Part shown: one piece after another, positions 1-7,006 of the stretch
Position numbering within the stretch: the stretch's first letter is position 1
Layout of the letters: the number at the start of each line of letters is the position of its first letter
Source: JAHFJA01 sp964357385
GTDB lineage: Bacteria > Patescibacteriota > Patescibacteriia > JACQRZ01
Direction of reading: 5' to 3'
Assembly (NCBI GenBank): GCA_964357385.1
Contig: CAYHKW010000021.1
Span: forward strand, 1-16,164
Length of the DNA stretch: 16,164 nucleotides
Translations under genes and position numbers: made by a program
The notes under the pieces: model-generated
Seen by the model: the letters and a program-made list of their open reading frames with translations, nothing else
Told to the model about the DNA's origin: nothing
Database searches by the model: none

Positions 1-341
1 ACTTCCCAATCCAATATGAGTACAGCGGTCTTGGCGGGGAAATAGGTATTGCCATATCCAAGAACGCCATAAATGATGATAAATGCCAGCACCCATAGGA
101 TTTGAAACGCAACATTTCCCAACGATAGACCCTTTTGTCTCTGAGTCTGTATGAGTAACATCCTCTCCGGAACATCCACAATAAAAAATCCGGCCAGCCC
201 GATGAGACATCCTGTAAGCAAGACTATTATTGATGAACTACGGTTCCCAACAATACCTCCATCCGTAATCATGCTGAGGACAAAGCTGCTCATCGCAACA
301 AAGGTCATAATACCACCCAATAGTAACGATTTTTTGAGCAT
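1..341 (-). CDS. Integral membrane protein, C-terminus cut by window edge
   Basis: An open frame starts at ATG 339-341 and has no stop before base 1, so only the first 113 residues are seen. The start is supported by AAGGAG at 349-354, seven bases upstream, and by a consensus promoter further out. The protein begins MLKKSLLLGGIM and has three clear hydrophobic stretches, at about residues 5-24, 36-55 and 77-99, separated by short polar loops (a DVPERM segment and a QTQRQKG segment). The first stretch follows two lysines and could be a signal anchor. I do not recognise a family and propose no function. The gene diverges from rpmF. Confidence 0.75.
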   Translation of the reverse strand, partial: MLKKSLLLGGIMTFVAMSSFVLSMITDGGIVGNRSSSIIVLLTGCLIGLAGFFIVDVPERMLLIQTQRQKGLSLGNVAFQILWVLAFIIIYGVLGYGNTYFPAKTAVLILDWE

Positions 342-379
342 CGTTAATCTCCTTTCAAATTACAATACAAAACAGGTAC

Positions 380-408
380 ATATTAGCAGATATTGAGCCT
401 TTTGTCAA
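380..408 (-). promoter_or_regulatory. Sigma70-type promoter for the left-edge membrane protein
   Basis: Read on the minus strand, TTGACA (403-408) is followed by a 17-base spacer and TATAAT-like TAATAT (380-385). Transcription would start near 373 and give a leader of about 30 bases that contains the AAGGAG ribosome site. Confidence 0.75.
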
Positions 409-425
409 TCCTGTCCCCCTTCCTC

Positions 426-454
426 TTGCACATTCCTCGATTTCATGATAGACT
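426..454 (+). promoter_or_regulatory. Possible promoter of the rpmF-nusB-rnc operon
   Basis: TTGCAC (426-431), a 17-base spacer and TAGACT (449-454) match the sigma70 consensus at 4-5 and 4 positions. A TATAAA at 485-490 closer to the gene is an alternative -10 but lacks a good -35. The assignment is tentative. Confidence 0.35.
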
Positions 455-508
455 AAAGACTATTCGATACCCATGCGTCAGCGGTATAAACAATAAATCT
501 TCAGGAAT

Positions 509-775
509 ATGGGACTTCCCGGTAAAAAACTGTCAAAAGCATCAAAACGTCGCCGAGCGGCTCATTTTGCACTTGATCCAATTCAGTTGGTTTCATGCAA
601 AAAGTGCGCAAAAGCCATCCTTCCTCATCGTGCTTGCATGTACTGCGGAACCTACAAAAGCCGTCAGACAACTCCTTCTCGTGCCGATGTACTGATTAAG
701 GAAGTATCAAAAGAAGAAGTAAAGAAGGAGCTTGCAAAGCCTAAGGCAGTAAAGAAGACTGCTACCAAAAAATAA
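509..775 (+). CDS. rpmF: 50S ribosomal protein L32 (bL32)
   Basis: A structural protein of the large ribosomal subunit. The N-terminus MGLPGKKLSKASKRRRAAH matches the basic start of bL32 (usually MAVPKxKTSKSRRxxRRxH). A zinc-ribbon pattern follows, with cysteine pairs at residues 30/33 and 43/46 (CKKC and CMYC), so this is the zinc-binding form. At 88 residues it is longer than the usual 55-65, because of a lysine-, glutamate- and alanine-rich tail from about residue 60. The ATG at 509 has only AGGA two bases upstream, which is a poor ribosome site. It is the first gene of an apparent operon; nusB follows after 21 bases. Confidence 0.93.
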   Translation: MGLPGKKLSKASKRRRAAHFALDPIQLVSCKKCAKAILPHRACMYCGTYKSRQTTPSRADVLIKEVSKEEVKKELAKPKAVKKTATKK

Positions 776-796
776 GCCCACCTGCGGCACAAACCC

Positions 797-1375
797 ATGG
801 CAAATCGTTATCTCTCTCGTACCTTAGCTCTTCAAACACTCTATCAATGGGATTTTAACGGCACTCATGATGAAATGGTTGCTGATATTTTGTCTTATAA
901 CTTTGAAGAATTTGCCCCGGAGTTTGATGACGAGCACTTTGCTCAAAAATTAGTCATGGGGGTGATTGAGCATCATACCGACATTGATCCTCTTATTATC
1001 AAATACGCACCAGAATGGCCACTGGATCAAATTACGGTTATTGACCGTAATATTTTGCGTTTAGGGATTTATGAAATGCTTCATGATCAGGAAATTCCTG
1101 CCCGTGTCGCTATCAATGAAGCAATCGAGCTCGCCAAAGCATATGGCGGTCCTTCCTCATCAAAATTTGTAAACGGCGTCCTCGGTTCTATTTATAAAGA
1201 TCGAGCTGATAGTTTGGCAGAAAAAGAAGAGCGCTTGGAGAAAGCCTATCAAGAAAAGAAACAAGCGCGCGAAGCAGAAAATGCCGACAAAGAGCATGAA
1301 GTCCTTGAGGTGGAAGCACACCTTCCTGAAGAATCTCAAGAAGTAGTTTCAGACGACACAGAAAACAATACCTAA
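797..1375 (+). CDS. nusB: Transcription antitermination factor NusB
   Basis: NusB binds boxA RNA together with ribosomal protein S10 and supports antitermination during rRNA synthesis. The protein starts MANRYLSRTLALQTLYQWDF, the usual first helix of the family. It carries the conserved core IDRNILRLGIYEM (residues 82-94) followed by P101-A-R-V-A-I-N-E-A-I-E-L-A-K and SSKFVNGVLGSI (to about 132). The family is normally 130-160 residues. This protein has 192, because of a strongly charged tail (about 137-192) that is predicted coiled or disordered and ends in acidic residues. It lies between rpmF (21 bases upstream) and rnc (8 bases downstream), which fits one co-transcribed ribosome and RNA-processing operon. 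Confidence 0.93.
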   Translation: MANRYLSRTLALQTLYQWDFNGTHDEMVADILSYNFEEFAPEFDDEHFAQKLVMGVIEHHTDIDPLIIKYAPEWPLDQITVIDRNILRLGIYEMLHDQEIPARVAINEAIELAKAYGGPSSSKFVNGVLGSIYKDRADSLAEKEERLEKAYQEKKQAREAENADKEHEVLEVEAHLPEESQEVVSDDTENNT

Positions 1376-1383
1376 GAATCACT

Positions 1384-2088
1384 ATGATTGACGACAAAGC
1401 ATTTATTTCGTTCCAAAAACAGCTTGGAATTACATTTGTAAACCTTGATCTTTTGCGACAGGCGTTTGTTCATCGTTCATATTTAAACGAAAATCCTTCT
1501 TTTCATCTTGAACATAACGAACGATTAGAATTTTTGGGTGATGCGGTCCTTGAATTGATTGTTACTGATCACTTGTATCGCACGTATCCCAAAGCAACAG
1601 AAGGTGAAATGACAAACTGGCGCGCCAGTATCGTTAACAGCAAAATGCTTGCTCAAATTGCGGGTGATATTAAATTGAATGATTTGCTCTATCTTAGCCG
1701 TGGTGAAGCAAAAGATGCTTCGGGAAAAGCACGACAATATATTTTAGCAAATGCTTTTGAGGCATTGATCGGTGCAATCTATCTCGATCAGGGATACGCC
1801 GTGGTGGCAACCTTTTTGAATACATATCTCATTCCGCGTTTGCCGGAAATTATTGAAAAGCGTTTGGACGTTGATCCAAAAAGTCGTTTCCAAGAAATCG
1901 CACAGGAAAAAACTAAGACCACGCCGCACTATGAAGTACTCGAAGAGACCGGACCTGATCATGCAAAGTGGTTCAAGATGGGATTATATATCGGGAAAGA
2001 ATTAGTGGTGACCGGTGAAGGAGAGAGCAAGCAAGAAGCTCAGGTAGATGCAGCACAAAAAGGATTGCAGATAAAAAACTGGGAATAG
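1384..2088 (+). CDS. rnc: Ribonuclease III
   Basis: An endonuclease that cuts double-stranded RNA, including rRNA precursors. The 234-residue length is typical. The catalytic domain carries the signature NERLEFLGDAVLEL (residues 45-58), with E49 and D53 as metal ligands, and the second block LANAFEALIGAIYLD (121-135) with E126. A double-stranded RNA-binding domain covers about 163-231 (KSRFQEIAQEK through SKQEAQVDAAQKGL). One feature is odd: the position of the second conserved catalytic aspartate (D114 in E. coli, D107 in Aquifex) is asparagine N123, codon AAT at 1750-1752. The gene sits 8 bases after nusB and is followed by a hairpin terminator, so it is probably the last gene of the operon. 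Confidence 0.95.
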   Translation: MIDDKAFISFQKQLGITFVNLDLLRQAFVHRSYLNENPSFHLEHNERLEFLGDAVLELIVTDHLYRTYPKATEGEMTNWRASIVNSKMLAQIAGDIKLNDLLYLSRGEAKDASGKARQYILANAFEALIGAIYLDQGYAVVATFLNTYLIPRLPEIIEKRLDVDPKSRFQEIAQEKTKTTPHYEVLEETGPDHAKWFKMGLYIGKELVVTGEGESKQEAQVDAAQKGLQIKNWE

Positions 2089-2106
2089 CCCTTGCATCAG
2101 ATGTTA

Positions 2107-2132
2107 AAACAGACCCTACTGAGGGTCTGTTT
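2107..2132. terminator. Shared hairpin terminator between convergent operons
   Basis: AAACAGACCCT (2107-2117) and its perfect complement AGGGTCTGTTT (2122-2132) enclose a four-base loop. It lies after rnc on the plus strand and contains the stop codon and last codons of the minus-strand gene. Each strand has only a short T run (TTT or TTTT), so it may act weakly in both directions. Confidence 0.65.
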
Positions 2133-2655
2133 CATTATTACGCTCTCTACTTTCTTCAAGTAAATGCGAAAGGATTTGCACCACCCCTTTTGGATTGCGT
2201 ACTTGTTTGAAAATAAATCGTTCTTTTTCACCTGCCGTTTGGATATATACATTTCCATAATTAAACAGTGTAGGTAAGATACCATTCACTTCTGCAGTCA
2301 TATCTTGAATGCGATGAATTTCTTGTTCGGACAGTGACATGGAAAATAATCCTTTTTGCTCCATGTCGATAATACGCTCATTAGTGATGACCCAAATATC
2401 AAGGACATAATCCATCAAACTGTGAAGCGTAAAGAGCCAAATATAGAGATAGTAAATGCTAGTTGCCAACACAACAAACGCCATAACGACCGGATAGTCG
2501 CTGATGGCAATATTGCCGAGATAAATAAATGCGTAGATGATTAAAGGAATAAGCATCAAGAAACCAAAGAGCAACAAGTCAAAGAATACCACTAACGGAT
2601 GACGTCGCAGTTCGACGATCACATATTCATCAGGCAACAAGTGAAGGTGTGACAT
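2116..2655 (-). CDS. Membrane protein with bacterial PH (bPH2/DUF304-like) domain
   Basis: A 179-residue protein starting MSHLHLLPDEYVIVELRRHP. Two long hydrophobic segments follow (about residues 21-48 and 54-78). Next is a soluble part with LDIWVITNERIIDMEQKGLF and ...EIHRIQDMTAEVNGILPTLFNYGNVYIQTAG, which is the classic pattern of bacterial PH-like (DUF304) domains: a strand-turn motif ending in a G-x-V-x-I-x-T-A-G stretch. The frame is open further upstream. I chose ATG 2653-2655 because it sits one base after the stop of the preceding gene, a typical translational-coupling arrangement. No biochemical role can be read; family members are membrane-associated proteins of unknown function. 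The last codons lie inside the shared terminator hairpin. Confidence 0.8.
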   Translation of the reverse strand: MSHLHLLPDEYVIVELRRHPLVVFFDLLLFGFLMLIPLIIYAFIYLGNIAISDYPVVMAFVVLATSIYYLYIWLFTLHSLMDYVLDIWVITNERIIDMEQKGLFSMSLSEQEIHRIQDMTAEVNGILPTLFNYGNVYIQTAGEKERFIFKQVRNPKGVVQILSHLLEESRERNNETDPQ

Positions 2656-2656
2656 A

Positions 2657-2875
2657 TTAAAAAATAGTAAGGGGTGCTCCCCATTCAATAGTGGCAACAA
2701 AATACCATGTTGTTGCAAGAATAAGCGCACTGCCCATGATATATACTAACAATAGAAGACCAGCCGGAGCACTATCTTTCACGATAGTAAGAAGCTTCCC
2801 CATGATAAGCAAGCTGAAAAATATCCAGATGACCAGGAAGAGCAGGTACGGAATGAGGAAGACAGCGATAGTCAT
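2657..2875 (-). CDS. Small membrane protein downstream of argS
   Basis: A 72-residue protein with hydrophobic segments at about residues 4-28 and 36-60, so probably two membrane helices with a short loop (KLLTIVKDSAPAG). Its ATG follows the argS stop codon after three bases, and its own stop is one base from the start of the PH-domain gene. All three are therefore likely translated from one mRNA. I recognise no family. The tight coupling to a PH-domain membrane protein suggests that the two act together, but this is an inference. Confidence 0.7.
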   Translation of the reverse strand: MTIAVFLIPYLLFLVIWIFFSLLIMGKLLTIVKDSAPAGLLLLVYIMGSALILATTWYFVATIEWGAPLTIF

Positions 2876-2878
2876 ATG

Positions 2879-4612
2879 TTACATGTTCTCCAGGGTAGTA
2901 ATACCCAAGAGTGTTAGTGATTGTTTCAAAACACGCAACGTTGCATCAATGAGTGCCATGCGTGCAGTGCGCTCTTCTTCACTCGCTTTCAAAATAGGGA
3001 CGGCGTGATAATACTCATTGAGCATTTTTGCTAATGAATAAGCATAGCGTGCAATGACTGACGGATTATATTGCGCCGCCGCTTTGGATACTTCGTGAGG
3101 AAATGTGGCGAGCAAGGTCAGCAGATGTTTTTCTTGCTCAAAGGAATAATCTGTTTTTATTGTTTTCTTTGTATGGTATCCCCCTTTGGTAAGGATACTA
3201 TGGAACCGTGCATAGGTATACAGCAAGTAGGGGCCGGTATCGCCTTCAAATCGAAGCGCCTCTTCTTTTACAAATACGATCGGTCGCGGCGCGTCTTGTT
3301 TGAGCATTGAATATTTTAATGCAGCAATAGAAATCACCAATGATCGATGATCCAATTCTTTTTCAGAAAGATCAGTGGATCGTTTTTTTATTTCTTCTTT
3401 CATGTGTGCCGTGAGCTCTTTTTTGAAATCAGAGTACAAGATATTATCACCCGTACGCGATGACATTTTTCCCGTAGGAAGGCGCACTTCATAGACGGGC
3501 ACATGGTGGCAGTTTTTTGCTTGCTTAAATTTCATTAATTCAAGCGTCTTGAACAATTGTTGCAAGTGCAAGCTTTGTGCATTCCCTACTACATAAATCG
3601 CAGTATCAATCTTATGCTTTTTAAATTTTTCTTCAGCCAATGCCAAGTCTTTTGTTGAATACAACACCGTTCCATCCGATCGCAATAATACCCACACGCC
3701 AAGATTATATTGCTCTAGATCTATAATCGTTGCGCCTTCACTCATACGCGCGATTTTTTTGTTCAGCAATGTTTTGACCAGTTTTTTTCCTTGCTGTTCA
3801 AGTTGAGACTCAAAGAAGTATTCATCAAAATGCGTTCCTAGATCTTTGTAGATAGGCTCAAAAGCAGCCAACGAATTGTTTCGTGTTGTCTGCCATAGTG
3901 TATTTAGTGCCTCATCGGTTCCTTCATCCAGTTTTCTGTTTATCTCTTCAACGTCTTTTTGTAATTCAGGGTTCTCTGCGAGTCGCTTTACTGCATCAAC
4001 ATAAATACCAGCGATCCAGCTTTCATCTTTTTGTGGCGTTTGTTCAGAATGAAAATTTTGGTAACACCAAATCCATTTCGCTACATGCATACCGCTGTCG
4101 CCTTGGTAGTTTGCCCTCACCACTGAGTCCCCCGCTGATTCCAGTATTCGTGCCACGCTTTCTCCAAGCACCGTCCCTCGTACATGACCGATGTGGAATG
4201 CTTTGTGGGTATTTGCTTGTGAGAATTCAACCATGACATGGTTTTTCTTTTTTTTCACTACCTGCCCCACTGTTTTTTGTGAAATGATTTCAGGAAGAAG
4301 GTTTTTTGCAAATCCAGCAGGATCGAGAGTGATGTTTACATATGGACCTATTGCCTGAATGGATACCACGGGAAGTTTTGAAATGACTTTTGGTTCGTTC
4401 AGTGTTGCAGCCAAGTCAGCAGCAATCAGTGCCGGTGCTTTTTTTGCAACACCAGCAAGGGGAAAGCATACAAAAGACAGATCCCCCATCGATTCTTGAG
4501 GCGGCTTTACAAACGATTCGGTGCTTACGTCAAAATCAGTGCCGTAGCATGATTTGATGCTGGCCTTCGTTGTGCGTGATAATGCGGTTAAAAGTGTGTC
4601 CCAGGTTTTCAT
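2879..4612 (-). CDS. argS: Arginyl-tRNA synthetase
   Basis: A class I aminoacyl-tRNA synthetase that charges tRNA-Arg in the cytoplasm. From ATG 4610-4612 it has 577 residues, the usual size. The N-terminal additional domain covers about 1-95. The catalytic core has VMVEFSQANTHKAFHIGHVRG (the intact HIGH at residues 140-143) and the KMSK-equivalent GKMSSRTG at 381-388. The C-terminal DALR anticodon-binding domain begins near EALRFEGDTGPYLLYTYAR (451-469). The frame extends 39 codons upstream, but that extension reads across the promoter, so the internal ATG is preferred. The leader is very short (about 13 bases) with only a GGA as ribosome site. It is the first gene of a three-gene minus-strand operon with two membrane-protein genes. 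Confidence 0.95.
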   Translation of the reverse strand: MKTWDTLLTALSRTTKASIKSCYGTDFDVSTESFVKPPQESMGDLSFVCFPLAGVAKKAPALIAADLAATLNEPKVISKLPVVSIQAIGPYVNITLDPAGFAKNLLPEIISQKTVGQVVKKKKNHVMVEFSQANTHKAFHIGHVRGTVLGESVARILESAGDSVVRANYQGDSGMHVAKWIWCYQNFHSEQTPQKDESWIAGIYVDAVKRLAENPELQKDVEEINRKLDEGTDEALNTLWQTTRNNSLAAFEPIYKDLGTHFDEYFFESQLEQQGKKLVKTLLNKKIARMSEGATIIDLEQYNLGVWVLLRSDGTVLYSTKDLALAEEKFKKHKIDTAIYVVGNAQSLHLQQLFKTLELMKFKQAKNCHHVPVYEVRLPTGKMSSRTGDNILYSDFKKELTAHMKEEIKKRSTDLSEKELDHRSLVISIAALKYSMLKQDAPRPIVFVKEEALRFEGDTGPYLLYTYARFHSILTKGGYHTKKTIKTDYSFEQEKHLLTLLATFPHEVSKAAAQYNPSVIARYAYSLAKMLNEYYHAVPILKASEEERTARMALIDATLRVLKQSLTLLGITTLENM

Positions 4613-4631
4613 ATGCGTTCCAATTTCCTTT

Positions 4632-4660
4632 ATAATACGACAAAAAATGAAGAAATGCAA
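4632..4660 (-). promoter_or_regulatory. Sigma70-type promoter of argS
   Basis: On the minus strand, TTGCAT (4655-4660), 17 bases and TATTAT (4632-4637). Predicted initiation is near 4625, only about 13 bases before the argS ATG. This supports the start at 4612 and means that AAAGGA at about 4627-4632 would not be transcribed. Confidence 0.7.
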
Positions 4661-4700
4661 ACGCGTATTGTCATAATTCACCCATACATAATTTGGGAAA

Positions 4701-4740
4701 GAAAAAACCGATAACCAGTGTATATACACCAGGTATCGGT
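4701..4740 (-). terminator. Rho-independent terminator of the small membrane-protein operon
   Basis: An interrupted stem runs from ACCGAT (4707-4712) and ATCGGT (4735-4740) through ACC/GGT and TGTAT/ATACA. On the minus strand it is followed directly by TTTTTTCTTT. It lies immediately after the stop of the 4743-4964 gene and before the argS promoter. Confidence 0.8.
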
Positions 4741-4742
4741 CA

Positions 4743-4964
4743 TTATTTTTTTCCGCCTCCTCGAAACGGCATTGTTGCGAGCCCTATTACTAACGAAAAC
4801 ACGAGAGCATACATGAGAAACTGTATGAATTTCGAAGTAACCATTAATACCAAACCCATGAGTATGGCGCGATTGAAGATAAAGAGCAGCGCACCAATAC
4901 CTAACACTCCGCATAATAGAATTCCTATTGCGCTTTGTGAAAGCGCTTTCCAACTCTTTAACAT
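4743..4964 (-). CDS. Small membrane protein, second gene of a two-gene operon
   Basis: A 73-residue protein (MLKSWKALSQSAIGILL...) with two or three hydrophobic segments, about residues 11-31, 33-51 and 50-67, and a basic glycine-rich C-terminus (PFRGGGKK). Its ATG overlaps the stop of the preceding gene by one base (TAATG), which indicates translational coupling. No family is recognised. The size, hydrophobicity and pairing with a second small membrane protein are compatible with a two-component membrane complex or a holin-like pair, but nothing specific supports either. Confidence 0.65.
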   Translation of the reverse strand: MLKSWKALSQSAIGILLCGVLGIGALLFIFNRAILMGLVLMVTSKFIQFLMYALVFSLVIGLATMPFRGGGKK

Positions 4965-5275
4965 TACTTTTTCTTTTTTCCTCCTAATCCTAGTATTTTT
5001 TTAGCCTTTCTGATTTTTCCTAAGATATACAAGTAGCACATCCATCCAAGCCCAGACATAATGCCAATTGATATCAATAGGCTTTGAATTTGTGGAGTGA
5101 GTAATGATGGAACCATATATACCAATCCCCCACACCCAACAACACAACTAATAAGAGCGTGTTTTGGGGTTTTGATGGCAAACTTTCCTAGCCACTTCAA
5201 AAATTTCAACGCCCATTTCCATAAAAACTCGAATGCCCTGATAAGCATTTCGAGAATGAGTTCTCCTTTCGTCAT
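4964..5275 (-). CDS. Small membrane protein with amphipathic N-terminus
   Basis: A 103-residue protein. Residues 1-38 are rich in aromatic and basic residues (LIRAFEFLWKWALKFLKWLGKF) and would form an amphipathic helix lying on the membrane. Two membrane helices follow (about 41-60 and 65-86), then a basic tail ending GLGGKKKK. The start is firm: AAGGAGG at 5281-5287 stands five bases before ATG 5273-5275, one of the best ribosome sites in the window. It is first of two overlapping genes with their own promoter and terminator, and transcribed away from the RNA methyltransferase gene. I do not recognise it. Confidence 0.72.
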   Translation of the reverse strand: MTKGELILEMLIRAFEFLWKWALKFLKWLGKFAIKTPKHALISCVVGCGGLVYMVPSLLTPQIQSLLISIGIMSGLGWMCYLYILGKIRKAKKILGLGGKKKK

Positions 5276-5311
5276 CCGTCCCTCCTTATGCTATGATATT
5301 GTTTGATTCGT

Positions 5312-5340
5312 TTGTAAAAGAACCAACACCACACTATACA
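5312..5340 (+). promoter_or_regulatory. Probable promoter of the TrmH-family gene
   Basis: TTGTAA (5312-5317), 17 bases and TATACA (5335-5340). Initiation near 5347 leaves a leader of about 19 bases with no ribosome site. The -10 shares bases with the opposite-strand -10. Confidence 0.5.
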
Positions 5341-5361
5341 CCCAATAACTGCTTTTGTCAA
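5333..5361 (-). promoter_or_regulatory. Consensus promoter of the small membrane-protein operon
   Basis: On the minus strand, perfect TTGACA (5356-5361), 17 bases and TATAGT (5333-5338). The leader would be about 50 bases. Its -10 overlaps the -10 of the divergent promoter. Confidence 0.75.
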
Positions 5362-5365
5362 GCCT

Positions 5366-6046
5366 ATGCTCACCAAGTCTCAAGAAAAACTCATTGCGTC
5401 GCTTCATACGAAAAAAGGCCGCGAACAGGAAGGCCTTTGTTTGGTGGAAGGTAAAAAGGTGATTGAAACGGCCGGCAAGGCAGTGGAGTTTACGTTTTCT
5501 TCAAAGGATACGAAACAATTCAGCAAGCTCGTCACCACAGAAACTCCGCAAGATATGGCAGGAGTGGCACGCATTCCGACATGGTCACTTGATGCAGTGA
5601 TGGCCTCCCCTACTGTTGTTGTGCTTGATGGCATCCAGGATCCGGGCAATGTGGGAAGCATCTTACGTCTGTGTTTAGGGTTTAATGCGTCACTGGTATT
5701 GATCGAGTCAGCAGATATCACAAGCCCAAAAGTCATCCGATCATCGGTAGGAGCAATGTTTTGCGTACCATGGATCGAATGCAAGCGTAAAGATGCAGAT
5801 GATCTGATTATGAAATTAGCACGACCAGTCTATCGCCTTGAAGCGCGAAATGGCGCAACGCTCCTTTCGACAGAGTCAGCTCGTGCCATGGAACAAAAAA
5901 TCCTGCTCATTGCAGGATCAGAAGGGACAGGAATCAAGCTCGCTACACCAGGTACTTCATTGCAGATTCCTCATGATAAAAAGCTTGAATCACTCAATGT
6001 CGGACAAGCGTTGGCGATTGTGTTGGGGATGAGGTATATAAAATAA
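5366..6046 (+). CDS. SpoU/TrmH-family RNA 2'-O-methyltransferase
   Basis: Transfers a methyl group from S-adenosylmethionine to a ribose 2'-OH in rRNA or tRNA. At 226 residues it is near the size of RlmB/TsnR-type members. An N-terminal substrate-binding part (about 1-75, with LCLVEGKKVIETA) precedes the knotted SPOUT domain. That domain shows motif 1 LDGIQDPGNVGSILR (87-101, with N95 and R101), motif 2 LIAGSEGTGI (181-190) and motif 3 IPHDKKLESLNVGQALAIVL (201-220). The motifs define the family but not the target nucleotide, so I give no symbol. There is no Shine-Dalgarno before the ATG at 5366. It is a single gene, divergent from the small membrane-protein pair. Confidence 0.9.
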   Translation: MLTKSQEKLIASLHTKKGREQEGLCLVEGKKVIETAGKAVEFTFSSKDTKQFSKLVTTETPQDMAGVARIPTWSLDAVMASPTVVVLDGIQDPGNVGSILRLCLGFNASLVLIESADITSPKVIRSSVGAMFCVPWIECKRKDADDLIMKLARPVYRLEARNGATLLSTESARAMEQKILLIAGSEGTGIKLATPGTSLQIPHDKKLESLNVGQALAIVLGMRYIK

Positions 6047-6069
6047 AAAGGAACCGATAATACGGTTCC
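6043..6069. terminator. Terminator between convergent genes
   Basis: GGAACCG (6050-6056), a six-base loop and CGGTTCC (6063-6069). On the minus strand it is followed at once by TTTTTATTTT, so it ends the 6089-6922 gene well. On the plus strand a run of eight T lies about 11 bases beyond the stem, so termination of the methyltransferase gene is less certain. Confidence 0.7.
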
Positions 6070-6088
6070 ATATATTAGATTTTTTTTG

Positions 6089-6922
6089 TTACGATGTAGT
6101 TATTTTAAGACAGTCTAAAATATCTCTTGCATCTTGTGCATATATTGATTTAGATTGTGCAATCTCCTCTGTTGCCTGTAATGCGTCACCAACAAGTTCT
6201 GTGAGTCCATCTGGATCCATAATGTAGGGTTTAAATACATGTATCAACCAATCTCCATAGGGCCTGTCAAAGTATGAAGCGACATAACCAACATCAATCT
6301 TAATCTCTCTCTTTTTTAAAATAGGTAATATTTCTTCAAGTTTCTTTTTTGCCTGTTCTGTATACTCTTTTCTACCCTTAAAAATAATTGTCGCTAGGTT
6401 GAAAAACATGTAATAGCCACTAGTTGTTGAAGCGTCAAATTTTAGTATGAGCTCATGTGTGCTTCTGTGCCATGGAGTCTTTTCCCCTTGTTCAATGATA
6501 ATCCATAGGAAGTCTTCTGATCGGACCATAAACAAACGAGCATATAAGTCATTCCGTTGTTGCTGTGTAAGAAGATCATCGTGATTTTGAAGTAATTGCC
6601 TAGCCAGCGTACATCCTTCATAATCTTCATCATCGAATGCGTGGTGGGTTAATATATCTATAAAATCACGCAACAATTTTAATTCAATCTTCTGATCGCC
6701 GAGAGCTATGTTCATCTTATACAGGAAATCAATTGCCTTATCTCCCACATTGCATTCGCCCTTGAGGATTAAACATGCACATTTTCTTAGTACTTCTTTT
6801 TTTCGTTTTCTTTCCGCAGAAGGATTAATGATAAATGCGATGTATGTCGATAGATCGAGGGTTTCATTTTTTGTATTGTTAATGGACTCTTTTAATTCCT
6901 CATCTTGTGTTACTTCACCCAT
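6089..6922 (-). CDS. Hypothetical helical cytoplasmic protein
   Basis: A 277-residue protein with no signal peptide or membrane segment. It is charged and rich in leucine and isoleucine, with long amphipathic helices throughout (for example RKRKKEVLRKCACLILKGE near 38-56 and TEQAKKKLEEILPILKKRE near 187-205). Spaced helix pairs suggest a TPR- or HEAT-like helical repeat fold, but I cannot define the repeats with confidence and do not recognise a family. The start at ATG 6920-6922 has AAAGGAG with seven bases spacing. It is a single gene with its own terminator at 6043-6069, and the tyrS terminator lies upstream. Nothing in the context indicates a role. Confidence 0.7.
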   Translation of the reverse strand: MGEVTQDEELKESINNTKNETLDLSTYIAFIINPSAERKRKKEVLRKCACLILKGECNVGDKAIDFLYKMNIALGDQKIELKLLRDFIDILTHHAFDDEDYEGCTLARQLLQNHDDLLTQQQRNDLYARLFMVRSEDFLWIIIEQGEKTPWHRSTHELILKFDASTTSGYYMFFNLATIIFKGRKEYTEQAKKKLEEILPILKKREIKIDVGYVASYFDRPYGDWLIHVFKPYIMDPDGLTELVGDALQATEEIAQSKSIYAQDARDILDCLKITTS

Positions 6923-7006
6923 TCTGTGGCTCCTTTCATGGTCGTAATTTCATATCAGCTCTAAACTACCATAGAGATAGTAAATTAGTCAATGGTATTC
7001 AGTAAT

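Noticed and set aside
393..695. A 100-codon frame overlapping the start of rpmF in another frame.
   Set aside because: It overlaps the clearly conserved L32 gene and contains no family signal.
2656..2730. N-terminal extension of the PH-domain protein.
   Set aside because: It would overlap the coding end of the upstream membrane-protein gene by about 74 bases; the ATG one base after that gene's stop is the more natural start.
4613..4729. N-terminal extension of ArgRS to an upstream ATG.
   Set aside because: The extension would read through the TTGCAT-17-TATTAT promoter, and family members begin close to the chosen Met.
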